Position numbers and translations under genes: made by a program. The notes under the pieces were generated by a model, which saw only the letters and a program-made list of their open reading frames with translations, was not told the origin of the DNA and made no database searches. 64,000 nt of DNA. Origin: Roseburia sp. GTDB lineage: Bacteria > Bacillota > Clostridia > Lachnospirales > Lachnospiraceae. Within the stretch, counting starts at the first letter, position 1. Each line of letters begins with the position of its first letter. The DNA is taken from positions 70,737 through 134,736 of the forward strand of contig JAHZFL010000002.1 in NCBI GenBank assembly GCA_019421345.1. Reading direction: 5' to 3'. This document shows positions 1 to 8,092 of this stretch, piece by piece.

Positions 1-133
1 TCTCCTGCGCCATCCGCAGCGCCTCCTCGCCATCATAAGCACAGTCTACCTCCATGCCGTCCTGCTCTAAGCTAAAGCGGATTCCTTTTACAATTAACTT
101 TTCATCATCTACCACAAGAACCTTCTTCGCCAT
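1..133 (-). CDS. Response regulator receiver domain, N-terminal part only
   Basis: The gene runs off the left edge, so only about 44 residues are visible. They begin MAKKVLVVDDEK, with the acidic pocket Asp9-Asp10-Glu11 typical of CheY-like receiver domains. The phosphoacceptor Asp and any output domain lie outside the window, so DNA-binding class cannot be told. The ATG follows the stop of the upstream ComEA-like gene by one base (TGA-G-ATG), so the two are probably translated together. A partner histidine kinase would be expected beyond the edge, but that is inference. Confidence 0.85.
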   Translation of the reverse strand, partial: MAKKVLVVDDEKLIVKGIRFSLEQDGMEVDCAYDGEEALRMAQE

Positions 134-134
134 C

Positions 135-830
135 TCACTTCACCTTTATACTGTCCTTTAGCCGTTGATACATTCCCTCTTTGATCCCGGCTATCTTCAT
201 GATTTCCTCCGCAGAAGAAAAACCTCCATGCTCCGTGCGGTATGCCAAAATATCATCCGCCTTCGCCTCCCCGATCCCCGGAAGCGTCATCAGCTCCTGA
301 CGGGTCGCGGTATTTAGATCGATCCGCCCATCTTGCCTCTCTGCCCCTGCAGAAGGCGCTCCCGTTCCGCCAGAGCCGGACAGCTCCACAGCCTTGATCC
401 CTGCCTGCGCCTCCTCTGCCGTCGGTAAAAATATCATCTGCCCGTCACAGACCTCCTCTGCCTGATTCACCGATGAAACACTTGCGTTATCCGTCAGACC
501 GCCCGCAAGCCGTATCACCTCATAAATCCGGCTGCCGGACGCGACCTCATAAACACCGGGGTTCACAACAGCGCCGCACAAATACACATAGCAGCTTCCC
601 GGCGTCTCTTGCATACGCTCCTCGGCTGTCGTCTGCTTTGGCAACTCTTTCACAGACGTATCGGACGTCTCTGTTCCCGCCGCTTCTGCCGTCTCTGCTT
701 CCATCTGTGTATTCTCCTCTGTTTGCGCCTCTGTCGCTGCCTCTAAATAGACCTGTTTCCCTGCCCCGCAGCCGGCGCTAAAAATAAAGCAGACTAAAAC
801 AACTGCCATCCATCTTCTTTTTAACTTCAT
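135..830 (-). CDS. ComEA-like SLBB/helix-hairpin-helix lipoprotein
   Basis: About 231 residues. The N-terminus is a lipoprotein signal (basic start, hydrophobic stretch, Cys21 after FSAG). A low-complexity Glu/Thr/Ala linker follows. An SLBB-type segment lies around residues 80-115 (YLCGAVVNPGVYEV). A ComEA helix-hairpin-helix DNA-binding region lies around 168-230 (DLNTATRQELMTLPGIGEAK). ComEA proteins bind incoming DNA during competence. I chose the ATG at 830 because GGAG sits just upstream; the longer frame to 869 adds 13 residues without a site. No comEC is visible nearby, and the gene is instead coupled to a response regulator. Confidence 0.85.
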   Translation of the reverse strand: MKLKRRWMAVVLVCFIFSAGCGAGKQVYLEAATEAQTEENTQMEAETAEAAGTETSDTSVKELPKQTTAEERMQETPGSCYVYLCGAVVNPGVYEVASGSRIYEVIRLAGGLTDNASVSSVNQAEEVCDGQMIFLPTAEEAQAGIKAVELSGSGGTGAPSAGAERQDGRIDLNTATRQELMTLPGIGEAKADDILAYRTEHGGFSSAEEIMKIAGIKEGMYQRLKDSIKVK

Positions 831-883
831 AAGCGTTCTCCTTCTCTCTGCGAACGAAGGAGCTCTCAATGCCCATTAATTTC

Positions 884-912
884 ATTCTAACGAAAATTGA
901 CCGCTATGACAA
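884..912 (-). promoter_or_regulatory. Predicted sigma-A promoter of the ComEA-like gene
   Basis: On the minus strand, TTGTCA (907-912) and TAGAAT (884-889) are separated by 17 bases. It lies about 55 bases upstream of the chosen start, in the gap after the binding-protein gene. Confidence 0.6.
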
Positions 913-929
913 GGGGCATTGCCGTTTTT

Positions 930-2108
930 TCAGAAATATTTTGAAATTGTCTCCTCAAGCGCCACCCAGAAATCTCTGGCGTCAACAGAATTTGGTGCAA
1001 GTATCGCCGATTCATAAGACTCATAGGCAACCTGCTCCACCCAGTCCGGCTCCTTCGACGGAATCACCGAATAATGACCACTTAACGCATGAAGCTGCTC
1101 CGCCATCGTCACCGTGGCAAAATGAGCAAAATCTGCCGCCGCATCCCCCTTATCGGAAAAATCATTGACGACAAGCATATCCGTCGTCGCACAAGGATAT
1201 GCCGGAAGCGTTTCATTTAACGCCGGTATTTTCATCAGGGAATACCCATATCCCTCCAACTGCTTGAGCGAGCTTGTATCAATGAGCGCCGACAGTGTTC
1301 TTCCATTGCGGAAATTGTCAAGGATGCTCTCCTCCGAAACCGTCTCCTTATCTATGGAGAAGGACTGCAGGATTGTCGCAAAATAATCGAGATCCTGCTG
1401 ATACAGAGTCTGATCATAAATCACATTAAGCACCTCAGGCTCCGTCTTTTCAAATGTCACGCTGTTGGAAATAAACGGAAAATCGTAAAAAGCATCGTTC
1501 ACATCCCACTCCAGAAGATATTCCACATTCTCCGGCGGCTCATTTTGATTGGAGTAATCGATCAGCGCCTGCAAGGAATTTGGCGCTGTTTCAAAATAGT
1601 CAGTCTGGTAGACAAATACACAGGTATTGTAGCCCAATGGATAACCCAGCAGCTTATCCCTATAGGTCGCCGCAGCCACCGCGTTCTTCGCCATATCCAC
1701 ACCGTCAAGTCCCTTTTTATTTTCTGCGGCAAGACCGTAACGATATACCTCCTCTAAATTGTCTCCTGCGATCAGATATACATCGGGAAACGCCTCCCCG
1801 CCCATAGTCGCGTCGTAAACCGTTCCGATATAATCAAGCGTCTCCTGACGCTGTACGTTGACCTTAATCCCCGTTTTTTCATAATATGCAAGCGCCGCCT
1901 GCGAGAAAAATTCGGTATAAGTATCGTCTGTATACCAGAAAGTCACATCAGCGGCTGCCGTTTGATATGCCTCCTGCACCGCCTCTGTTCCATTGCTCCC
2001 CTTTGTTTCTCCGTGAAGCCAGCCGCTCCTTGTCACACCAACTGCTGTAAGTACAAGCGCACCGCCTACCACCGCTGCGCAGATTAATTTCTTTTGTATC
2101 GCTTTCAT
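930..2108 (-). CDS. Extracellular solute-binding protein, sugar (family 1) type
   Basis: 392 residues with an N-terminal hydrophobic segment (about residues 8-26) acting as signal or anchor; there is no lipobox Cys, unusual for a Gram-positive binding protein. The mature part resembles family 1 binding proteins: a DVTFWYTDD start, a FPDVYLIAGDN loop, a LLGYPLGYNTCVFVYQ strand and a C-terminal helix-rich lobe. Such proteins deliver sugars or oligosaccharides to ABC importers. No permease or ATPase gene is adjacent, so partners must be elsewhere or it may act as a sensor ligand protein. Substrate cannot be read from the sequence. It has its own promoter and is divergent from argG. Confidence 0.75.
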   Translation of the reverse strand: MKAIQKKLICAAVVGGALVLTAVGVTRSGWLHGETKGSNGTEAVQEAYQTAAADVTFWYTDDTYTEFFSQAALAYYEKTGIKVNVQRQETLDYIGTVYDATMGGEAFPDVYLIAGDNLEEVYRYGLAAENKKGLDGVDMAKNAVAAATYRDKLLGYPLGYNTCVFVYQTDYFETAPNSLQALIDYSNQNEPPENVEYLLEWDVNDAFYDFPFISNSVTFEKTEPEVLNVIYDQTLYQQDLDYFATILQSFSIDKETVSEESILDNFRNGRTLSALIDTSSLKQLEGYGYSLMKIPALNETLPAYPCATTDMLVVNDFSDKGDAAADFAHFATVTMAEQLHALSGHYSVIPSKEPDWVEQVAYESYESAILAPNSVDARDFWVALEETISKYF

Positions 2109-2240
2109 TCTTTTTCCCTATGCTCTGTTCATATTTTACCGATGACAAAACGTCCCGCAGAACGCTCACCGCCAGCCTCTTTGCAAGCATCTGTCGCAAT
2201 GGCGGATGAAATGCACTCTGCCGCTCTGTCTGTCTTTAAA

Positions 2241-2269
2241 ATAATAGCACAGGTTTTCGCATTTATCAA
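2241..2269 (-). promoter_or_regulatory. Predicted promoter of the solute-binding protein gene
   Basis: Minus strand TTGATA (2264-2269), 17-base spacer, TATTAT (2241-2246). It leaves an untranslated leader of roughly 125 bases before the ATG at 2108; I see no riboswitch or clear hairpin in that leader. Confidence 0.6.
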
Positions 2270-2342
2270 AGCTTTTACGCATTCCGATCTTTAGAAATTC
2301 CACAATCATTCTCTCACCTAAAAGAATCGGCGCTCCTTCTCA

Positions 2343-2360
2343 TTCGTATAATTATTCATA
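2343..2360. promoter_or_regulatory. ARG-box-like operator (ArgR/AhrC), site 1
   Basis: TTCGTATAATTATTCATA fits 13 of the 14 informative positions of the ARG-box consensus TNTGNATWWWWATNCANA. It sits in the divergent region between the binding-protein gene and argG, about 180 bases before the argG -35. Read on the minus strand it shares the 14 bases ATGAATAATTATAC with the site at 30087-30104. The rest of the 2109-2611 gap is AT-rich and holds the two promoters and a weaker second site; no gene is visible. Confidence 0.6.
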
Positions 2361-2502
2361 TTTAATTTCACTAGAAAGCTTCTCGATTTTGGCAAATTAA
2401 AACCATTTTCCTTTTTCAATCTATTTTTAATAGAAAAATGTCGCATGTACACCCTGCCACAATGCCCTCCATACACTCTGTCTTATGATCGTCAAACAGC
2501 TT

Positions 2503-2520
2503 ATTGTATTTTTATAAATA
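2503..2520. promoter_or_regulatory. Weak ARG-box-like site 2 upstream of argG
   Basis: This 18-base stretch (ATTGTATTTTTATAAATA) matches 12 of 14 informative ARG-box positions and ends 18 bases before the argG -35. Paired with site 1, about 160 bases away, it could allow looping by the ArgR hexamer. AT-rich sequence makes chance matches likely, so the call is tentative. Confidence 0.35.
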
Positions 2521-2538
2521 TTTTTTGTATATTTTTAC

Positions 2539-2567
2539 TTGTCATTTGTTCTGTTTTATTATATACT
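2539..2567 (+). promoter_or_regulatory. Predicted sigma-A promoter of argG
   Basis: TTGTCA (2539-2544), 17-base spacer, TATACT (2562-2567), preceded by T-rich sequence. The argG ribosome site AAAGGAG is at about 2597-2603, followed by ATG at 2612. Confidence 0.75.
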
Positions 2568-2611
2568 TGGATATAGTATTTTACGAAAACCGATAGAAAA
2601 GGAGTTTACCC

Positions 2612-3841
2612 ATGAAAGAAAAAGTAATTTTAGCGTATTCCGGCGGCTTGGATACCACTGCTATCATACCATGGCTCAAGGAAAATTATGATTATGACGT
2701 AATCTGCTGCTGCATCGACTGCGGACAGGAGGAGGAGCTCAACGGACTTGAGGAACGCGCAATCTCCTGCGGCGCTTCCAAATTATATATTGTAGACATT
2801 ATCGACGAGTTCTGCGACGATTACATCATGCCATGCGTGAAGGCAAACGCCGTATATGAAAACAAATATCTGCTCGGCACTTCAATGGCACGCCCGCTGA
2901 TCGCAAAAAAGCTTGTTGAGGTTGCAAAAAAAGAAGGCGCTGTCGCTATCTGCCACGGCGCAACAGGAAAGGGCAACGACCAGATCCGTTTTGAGCTTGG
3001 CATCAAGGCGCTCGCACCGGAGCTTAAGATCATCGCGGCATGGAGAGACGACAAGTGGACGATGCAGTCCCGTCAGGACGAGATCGATTACTGCAAGGCA
3101 CACGGCATCGACCTTCCGTTCTCTGCGGACACCAGCTACAGCCGCGACCGCAATCTCTGGCATATCAGCCATGAGGGACTTGAGCTGGAAGACCCTGCCG
3201 CAGAGCCGGATTATGACCGTCTTTTGGTTCTTGGCGTATCGCCGGAGAGCGCGCCGGACGAGGGCGAGTATGTATCTGTCACATTTGAAAAGGGCGTTCC
3301 AACGGCAGTCAACGGCAAACAGATGAAAGTCTCCGATATTATCCGTACCCTAAACGTCCTCGGCGGCAAACACGGCATTGGCATTATCGACATCGTGGAA
3401 AACCGCGTAGTCGGTATGAAGTCCCGCGGTGTTTACGAGACGCCGGGCGGAACGATCTTGATGGAGGCACACCAGCAGCTTGAGGAGCTTGTGCTTGACC
3501 GTGCCACAATGGAAGTAAAAAAAGATATGGGAAACAAGCTGGCGCAAATCGTGTATGAGGGTAAATGGTTCACACCGCTGTGCGACGCCGTACAGGCATT
3601 TGTGGACTCCACACAGGAATATGTGACCGGAGAGGTGAAGCTTAAGCTCTACAAGGGCAATGTCATCAAGGCAGGAACGACCTCCCCGTACTCTCTGTAC
3701 AGCGAGTCACTGGCAAGCTTTACAACCGGAGATCTCTATGACCACCACGACGCGGAGGGCTTTATCACACTGTTTGGTCTCCCGCTAAAGGTTCGAGCGA
3801 TGAAGCTTCAGGAAACCGGGGCAAAAAATAAGTACGAGTAG
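2612..3841 (+). CDS. argG: Argininosuccinate synthase
   Basis: 409 residues, the usual length for the family. It joins citrulline and aspartate with ATP to give argininosuccinate, the penultimate step of arginine synthesis in the cytoplasm. The ATP-pyrophosphatase loop SGGLDTT is at residues 10-16, and the family motif GATGKGNDQIRFE lies near residue 116. It is followed by the C-terminal multimerisation region. The ATG has a good AAAGGAG site. It stands alone: argH and the other arginine genes are not in the window. Upstream ARG-box-like sites suggest repression by ArgR when arginine is plentiful; a hairpin follows the stop. Confidence 0.98.
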   Translation: MKEKVILAYSGGLDTTAIIPWLKENYDYDVICCCIDCGQEEELNGLEERAISCGASKLYIVDIIDEFCDDYIMPCVKANAVYENKYLLGTSMARPLIAKKLVEVAKKEGAVAICHGATGKGNDQIRFELGIKALAPELKIIAAWRDDKWTMQSRQDEIDYCKAHGIDLPFSADTSYSRDRNLWHISHEGLELEDPAAEPDYDRLLVLGVSPESAPDEGEYVSVTFEKGVPTAVNGKQMKVSDIIRTLNVLGGKHGIGIIDIVENRVVGMKSRGVYETPGGTILMEAHQQLEELVLDRATMEVKKDMGNKLAQIVYEGKWFTPLCDAVQAFVDSTQEYVTGEVKLKLYKGNVIKAGTTSPYSLYSESLASFTTGDLYDHHDAEGFITLFGLPLKVRAMKLQETGAKNKYE

Positions 3842-3852
3842 ACTATGCACAC

Positions 3853-3880
3853 ATTCGCCGGAGGCATACCTCCGGCGAAT
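3853..3880 (+). terminator. Hairpin downstream of argG
   Basis: Perfect 12-base stem (ATTCGCCGGAGG / CCTCCGGCGAAT) with a 4-base loop, 11 bases after the argG stop. The following T run is short (ACTTTACG), so it may be a weak terminator or an mRNA 3' stabiliser. It also lies beyond the 3' end of the minus-strand MocR gene and could serve both directions. Confidence 0.65.
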
Positions 3881-3926
3881 ACTTTACGCAAAATATCTTA
3901 CTTCTTAATAATTCTCGTCAGCCGCC

Positions 3927-5426
3927 TCAAACAATGTCTGTAGGCGATTGCAGGTCGGACATTTTCCCAAATAAGGCATCCAGCCCCTCCAATCCCTGTG
4001 CAAGTTCCTGCTCACAAAGCCTCCCATAGCCAAGCAGAAGCACGGGATATGTGCCAAATTCTCCATTCCCTGATGCACACTCCTCCATACAGGCTGCTTC
4101 CTCCCCCTGCTTTAGATAATACCGCCGTATGCCTGACACCCGCACGCCAAATTCCTCCGCTCTCCTGCAAAGCTCCTCCTCCCGCTCCTGCGTCTGCACC
4201 TCAACCAGCAGGTGAAGTCCTGCATGCTCGCCGATCACGCGGCGCACCCATCTCCTCTTTTTTAGCTCTGCCAACAAAAAGTCATGTCTGGCACGGTAAA
4301 TACCTCTCATCTTATTCAAATGACGCTCAAAATGTCCTTCCCGGATAAAGCTGTTCACCAGCTCCTGCTGCATTCTCGGCACGGTCGCTGCATAAAAGCC
4401 GCAGACACAATGATAACGCTCTAAAAGCTTCGGCGGCAGCACCAGATAACTGATCCGAAGCGACGGCGCAATACTCTTGGAAAACGTACCAAGATAAATA
4501 ACCCTTCCAAAACGATCAATACTCTGAAGCGACGGTATCGGCTTGCCGCGGTAACGATATTCACTGTCGTGGTCATCCTCAATGAGATAACGTCCCTCCC
4601 CCTCTGCCGCCCACTCCAAAAGCTCCAGTCTCTTTCCAAGCGTCATTACCGAACCGACGGGAAATTGATGCGAGGGCATCACATAGACCAGCGACGGCGC
4701 AAGCCTGCGCACCTCACTCATACAAAGTCCGTCCTCCAAAGCCGGAACAGTTATGACCTTATACCCCATATTTAAAAAGGTGCGGTACGCCTGCGGATAA
4801 CCGGGATTCTCCATCAAAACTGTCTGCTTTCGCCCAAGAATCTGCGACAGCAGTATCTCCAGATATTCATTTCCGGCGCCAACAATAATCTGATCCGGCA
4901 TACAGTTTACCCCGCGCGCCTGATGCAGATAGGCGGCAATCGTCTCCCGCAGAACCCTGTCCCCCTGTCCGTCTCCCGCAAGTAAAAGCTCCTCCCTGTC
5001 ATCAAACAATACGTTTTTACTAAGTCTCCTCCAGATATTATAAGGAAAATTCTCTGTATCGACCGCATAAGGCGAAAAATCAATCAATGGCAGTCTCTGC
5101 CCGATCTCCCTAAGCACCTTAGCACCCCGTCTGACAATCTCTCCTTCTTTTTGTATTTCCTGATGCAGACTGTAAAGCCCTGTAATATCGCATACAAAAA
5201 AGCCCCTGCAGGGTTCCGCTTTGATATATCCCTCTGCCCGGAGCTGTTCGTATGCGAGATCGACGGTACTTCGACTGACGGAAAGCCCCTGTGCCAGCCG
5301 CCGCGTTGATGGGAGCTTTTCTCCCCTTAAAAGCTTGCCCGATACAATCTCATTCTTAATCGATTCATATATTTTTTCATAAAGGGGAGCTTTCGCTCCC
5401 CCTTGCAGATCGATCATAATTTCCAT
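3927..5426 (-). CDS. MocR-type regulator: GntR winged helix fused to aminotransferase-like domain
   Basis: 499 residues. Residues 10-75 form a GntR winged helix (LRGEKLPSTRRLAQGLSVSR). Residues 110-490 resemble a fold-type I aminotransferase, with the PLP-binding Lys at 317 (YLGTFSKSIAPSLR) and the cofactor Asp region around 283-290. MocR proteins such as PdxR and GabR sense PLP or an amine-PLP adduct and control B6 or amine metabolism. No pdxST or gab genes are adjacent, so the target is unknown. The ATG at 5426 overlaps the stop of the DUF2225 gene by one base (TAATG), implying coupled translation. A start three codons later (MIDLQGG) is also possible. Confidence 0.92.
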   Translation of the reverse strand: MEIMIDLQGGAKAPLYEKIYESIKNEIVSGKLLRGEKLPSTRRLAQGLSVSRSTVDLAYEQLRAEGYIKAEPCRGFFVCDITGLYSLHQEIQKEGEIVRRGAKVLREIGQRLPLIDFSPYAVDTENFPYNIWRRLSKNVLFDDREELLLAGDGQGDRVLRETIAAYLHQARGVNCMPDQIIVGAGNEYLEILLSQILGRKQTVLMENPGYPQAYRTFLNMGYKVITVPALEDGLCMSEVRRLAPSLVYVMPSHQFPVGSVMTLGKRLELLEWAAEGEGRYLIEDDHDSEYRYRGKPIPSLQSIDRFGRVIYLGTFSKSIAPSLRISYLVLPPKLLERYHCVCGFYAATVPRMQQELVNSFIREGHFERHLNKMRGIYRARHDFLLAELKKRRWVRRVIGEHAGLHLLVEVQTQEREEELCRRAEEFGVRVSGIRRYYLKQGEEAACMEECASGNGEFGTYPVLLLGYGRLCEQELAQGLEGLDALFGKMSDLQSPTDIV

Positions 5427-6277
5427 TATTGTTTACTCTTTTTGATCTCGTTTACAATCGTCTCCTTCAGATCATAAGCACGGTCCTTCATCTTCTTGGA
5501 CGCTGCCGCAGACTGCTGGATTCTTGCAATACACTTAGATGCCACATCATATTTCTTGAAATGGTATGCCATCGTTGCCAGCAGGTAATCCATCGTGCAC
5601 TCATCCATACCGCACATCGGATAATTCTCACTTGCAACCGCTTTGGTAAAGCCCTCAAATGCCTGTGCGTAAAACGCCTCCTCCTGCTCCTTACATGCTT
5701 TGCGCTCCTGCTCCTGCTTTGGATCCTTCGGATCAAGCGTCTCGAATTTTCCGCGCAAAAGCCATGCCAGATTTAAGCAGGTATATGCCTTCTCGCTTAT
5801 CTTTCCTTTTTTTGCCATTGCACAAAAAAGTGCCAGCTTGTAACGCTCGATCGACTCGTCATAATCAAGCACCTTCGGCTCAATCGAACCGTCGCCCTTA
5901 AAATTAGCGCAGACCTGCTCCTTGACCAGACGGATCTGACCGCTTGACAAATGCTCAAAATAACGGCTGACCGCCGTATAACCGCAATGCGGGCACGACT
6001 TCACATTATACTTTAACGTATCGATATACTCATGGCGCGGGCGCAGATCCAAATCAGGCTCCAGGCGCTTGACACGGCTGTTGACAATTTTTGTCTTAAA
6101 CACCTTATCGCAGACCGTACAGCGAACCGCCTTGTCAAGAAGAAAGCTCGACTCCTGCGGAATCTCCCCCTCCTGTGCACCTTTCTCATTTACAACTTCC
6201 TTTTTCTCCTCCGCAAAAATATTTGCAGTGTCCTCCGCCTTAATCCCAAACTTTTCTAACCCCGAGAATAAATTCAT
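5426..6277 (-). CDS. DUF2225 family protein, putative zinc-binding
   Basis: 283 residues. Two CxxC pairs, Cys53/Cys56 (RCTVCDKVF) and Cys95/Cys98 (SCPHCGYTA), probably hold a metal in an N-terminal zinc-ribbon-like domain. The rest is helical, with a TPR-like character (YKLALFCAMAKKG, YTCLNLAWLLRG, YDVASKCIARIQ). This matches the DUF2225 family common in clostridia and Bacillus; its biochemical role is not known to me. It begins soon after glnS and is translationally coupled to the MocR gene, so the two may share a regulatory theme. Confidence 0.85.
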   Translation of the reverse strand: MNLFSGLEKFGIKAEDTANIFAEEKKEVVNEKGAQEGEIPQESSFLLDKAVRCTVCDKVFKTKIVNSRVKRLEPDLDLRPRHEYIDTLKYNVKSCPHCGYTAVSRYFEHLSSGQIRLVKEQVCANFKGDGSIEPKVLDYDESIERYKLALFCAMAKKGKISEKAYTCLNLAWLLRGKFETLDPKDPKQEQERKACKEQEEAFYAQAFEGFTKAVASENYPMCGMDECTMDYLLATMAYHFKKYDVASKCIARIQQSAAASKKMKDRAYDLKETIVNEIKKSKQ

Positions 6278-6301
6278 ATGCTTTTCCTCCTAAATGTAAC
6301 G

Positions 6302-7990
6302 CTACGCAGTCGGCAGCTTAAATGAACTCTTTAATGATACGATACGATTAAATACCGGATGCTCCGGCACAGAGTCCTTCACGTCCACACAGAAAAATCC
6401 CTGTCTGACAAACTGGAAGCTTTCATACGCCTGCGCCTGCGCCAAACTCTCCTCAAGCATACAGTCCTTTCGTACGATCAGGGAGTTCGGGTTTAAATTC
6501 AGACTTCCGTCCTCATTGTATACACCCTTCTCCTCGTCCACGATATTCTCATACAAACGCACGGTCGCCCTCTTTGCATGCGCCGCAGATACCCAGTGAA
6601 TCGTGCCCTTTACCTTTCGTCCGTCGGGACTGTTGCCGCCGCGTGATGCCGGATCGTAGGTACAGTGAATCTCCGTCACCCTTCCGTCCTCATCCTTCAC
6701 AAAGCTGTTGCAGGTCACAAAGTAGGCGTTCATTAAGCGCACCTCATTCCCCGGAAACATACGGAAGTACTTCTTCGGCGGCTCCTCCATAAAGTCCTCA
6801 CGCTCAATGTAAATCTCTCTCGAAAACGGAACCTCCCGCACGCCCAGCGACTCGTTCTCAAGATTATTGACAACCTCCACATATTCTGTCTGCCCCTCGG
6901 GATAATTATCGATCACAACCTTGACCGGATCAAGCACCGCCATCATACGCGGACGCTTCATTTTTAAATCCTCGCGGATACAGTACTCCAGCATCGCATA
7001 ATCCACAGAGCTGTTTGCCTTGGAGATGCCGCAGAGCTCCACAAACATTTTTAAGGATTCGGGCGTAAAGCCTCGTCTGCGCAATGCCGCGATCGATACA
7101 AGACGCGGATCATCCCAGCCGTCAACGATTCCCTCCTCAACCAGCCGCTTGATATAACGCTTTCCCGTCACAACGTTTGTCAGATACAGCTTTGCAAACT
7201 CAATCTGCCTTGGCGGCATCTGGCTCTTATCCGGCACCATATCAGCGCCAACCTCCTGGATCACCCAATCATAAAGCGGTCTGTGATCCTCAAACTCTAG
7301 TGTACAGATCGAATGCGTAATTCCCTCGATCGCATCCTCCATGGGATGTGCATAGTCGTACATCGGATAAATACACCATTGATCGCCGGTTCTGTGGTGG
7401 CTCATACGCGCAACACGGTAAATGACAGGATCTCTCATATTGATATTAGAAGAAGCCATATCAATCCGGGCACGCAGTACCTTCTCGCCATCGGCAAACT
7501 TACCATTCTTCATATCCGAAAAAAGCGCCAGATTCTCCTCAACGCTTCTGCTTCTGTAAGGGTCTTCCTTTCCCGGCTCCGTCAGCGTGCCGCGATACTC
7601 GCGAATCTGCTCCGCGGAAAGATCCGACACATATGCCTTACCTTTTTTGATGAGCCGCACCGCTCCCTCGTACATCTGATCAAAATAATCAGATGCAAAA
7701 AGCAGACGATCCTCCCAGTTAGCGCCGAGCCATTTTATATCCTCTATGATCGCCTCGACAAACTCCGTCTTTTCCTTCGTCGGGTTCGTATCGTCAAAGC
7801 GCAGATTAAACTTACCGTCATACTTTTGCGCCAAGCCGTAATTCAGTAAAATCGACTTAGCATGTCCAATATGCAAATAGCCGTTCGGCTCCGGTGGGAA
7901 TCTTGTATGCACCTTCGTGCAATGTCCCTCCTCTATATCCTTATCAATGATCTGCTCAATAAAATTCTTTGAGACATTTTCATTCTCCAT
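6302..7990 (-). CDS. glnS: Glutaminyl-tRNA synthetase
   Basis: 562 residues. It charges tRNA-Gln directly, a route many Firmicutes lack because they use Asp/Glu-tRNA amidotransferase. The class I HIGH motif is at residues 40-43, inside PPEPNGYLHIGHAKS. The catalytic core continues through GWDDPRLVSIAALRRRGF, and the C-terminal part is the beta-barrel anticodon-binding domain. The usual GlnRS MSKR loop is replaced by VVTGKRYIKRL. Two ATGs lie two codons apart; GAGGAGG is seven bases before the second (7990) but only one before the first, so I chose 7990. Confidence 0.96.
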   Translation of the reverse strand: MENENVSKNFIEQIIDKDIEEGHCTKVHTRFPPEPNGYLHIGHAKSILLNYGLAQKYDGKFNLRFDDTNPTKEKTEFVEAIIEDIKWLGANWEDRLLFASDYFDQMYEGAVRLIKKGKAYVSDLSAEQIREYRGTLTEPGKEDPYRSRSVEENLALFSDMKNGKFADGEKVLRARIDMASSNINMRDPVIYRVARMSHHRTGDQWCIYPMYDYAHPMEDAIEGITHSICTLEFEDHRPLYDWVIQEVGADMVPDKSQMPPRQIEFAKLYLTNVVTGKRYIKRLVEEGIVDGWDDPRLVSIAALRRRGFTPESLKMFVELCGISKANSSVDYAMLEYCIREDLKMKRPRMMAVLDPVKVVIDNYPEGQTEYVEVVNNLENESLGVREVPFSREIYIEREDFMEEPPKKYFRMFPGNEVRLMNAYFVTCNSFVKDEDGRVTEIHCTYDPASRGGNSPDGRKVKGTIHWVSAAHAKRATVRLYENIVDEEKGVYNEDGSLNLNPNSLIVRKDCMLEESLAQAQAYESFQFVRQGFFCVDVKDSVPEHPVFNRIVSLKSSFKLPTA

Positions 7991-8039
7991 TGTCATTCCT
8001 CCTCATCTTCTGCCAAAAAAGCAGGACAGCTTATGACAT

Positions 8040-8068
8040 ATCATACATGATACGCACGCAGGGCGCAA
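8040..8068 (-). promoter_or_regulatory. Predicted promoter of glnS
   Basis: Minus strand TTGCGC (8063-8068), 17-base spacer, TATGAT (8040-8045), about 50 bases before the glnS start. No T-box-like leader is visible. Confidence 0.5.
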
Positions 8069-8092
8069 GCATAATCTAAAACCAAGCTTTCT

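Noticed and set aside
1948..2199. 83-codon minus-strand ORF overlapping the solute-binding protein start
   Set aside because: Overlaps the signal peptide region in another frame and has no homology pattern.
7313..7849. 178-codon open frame on the plus strand
   Set aside because: Antisense to the highly conserved glnS and without a ribosome site.
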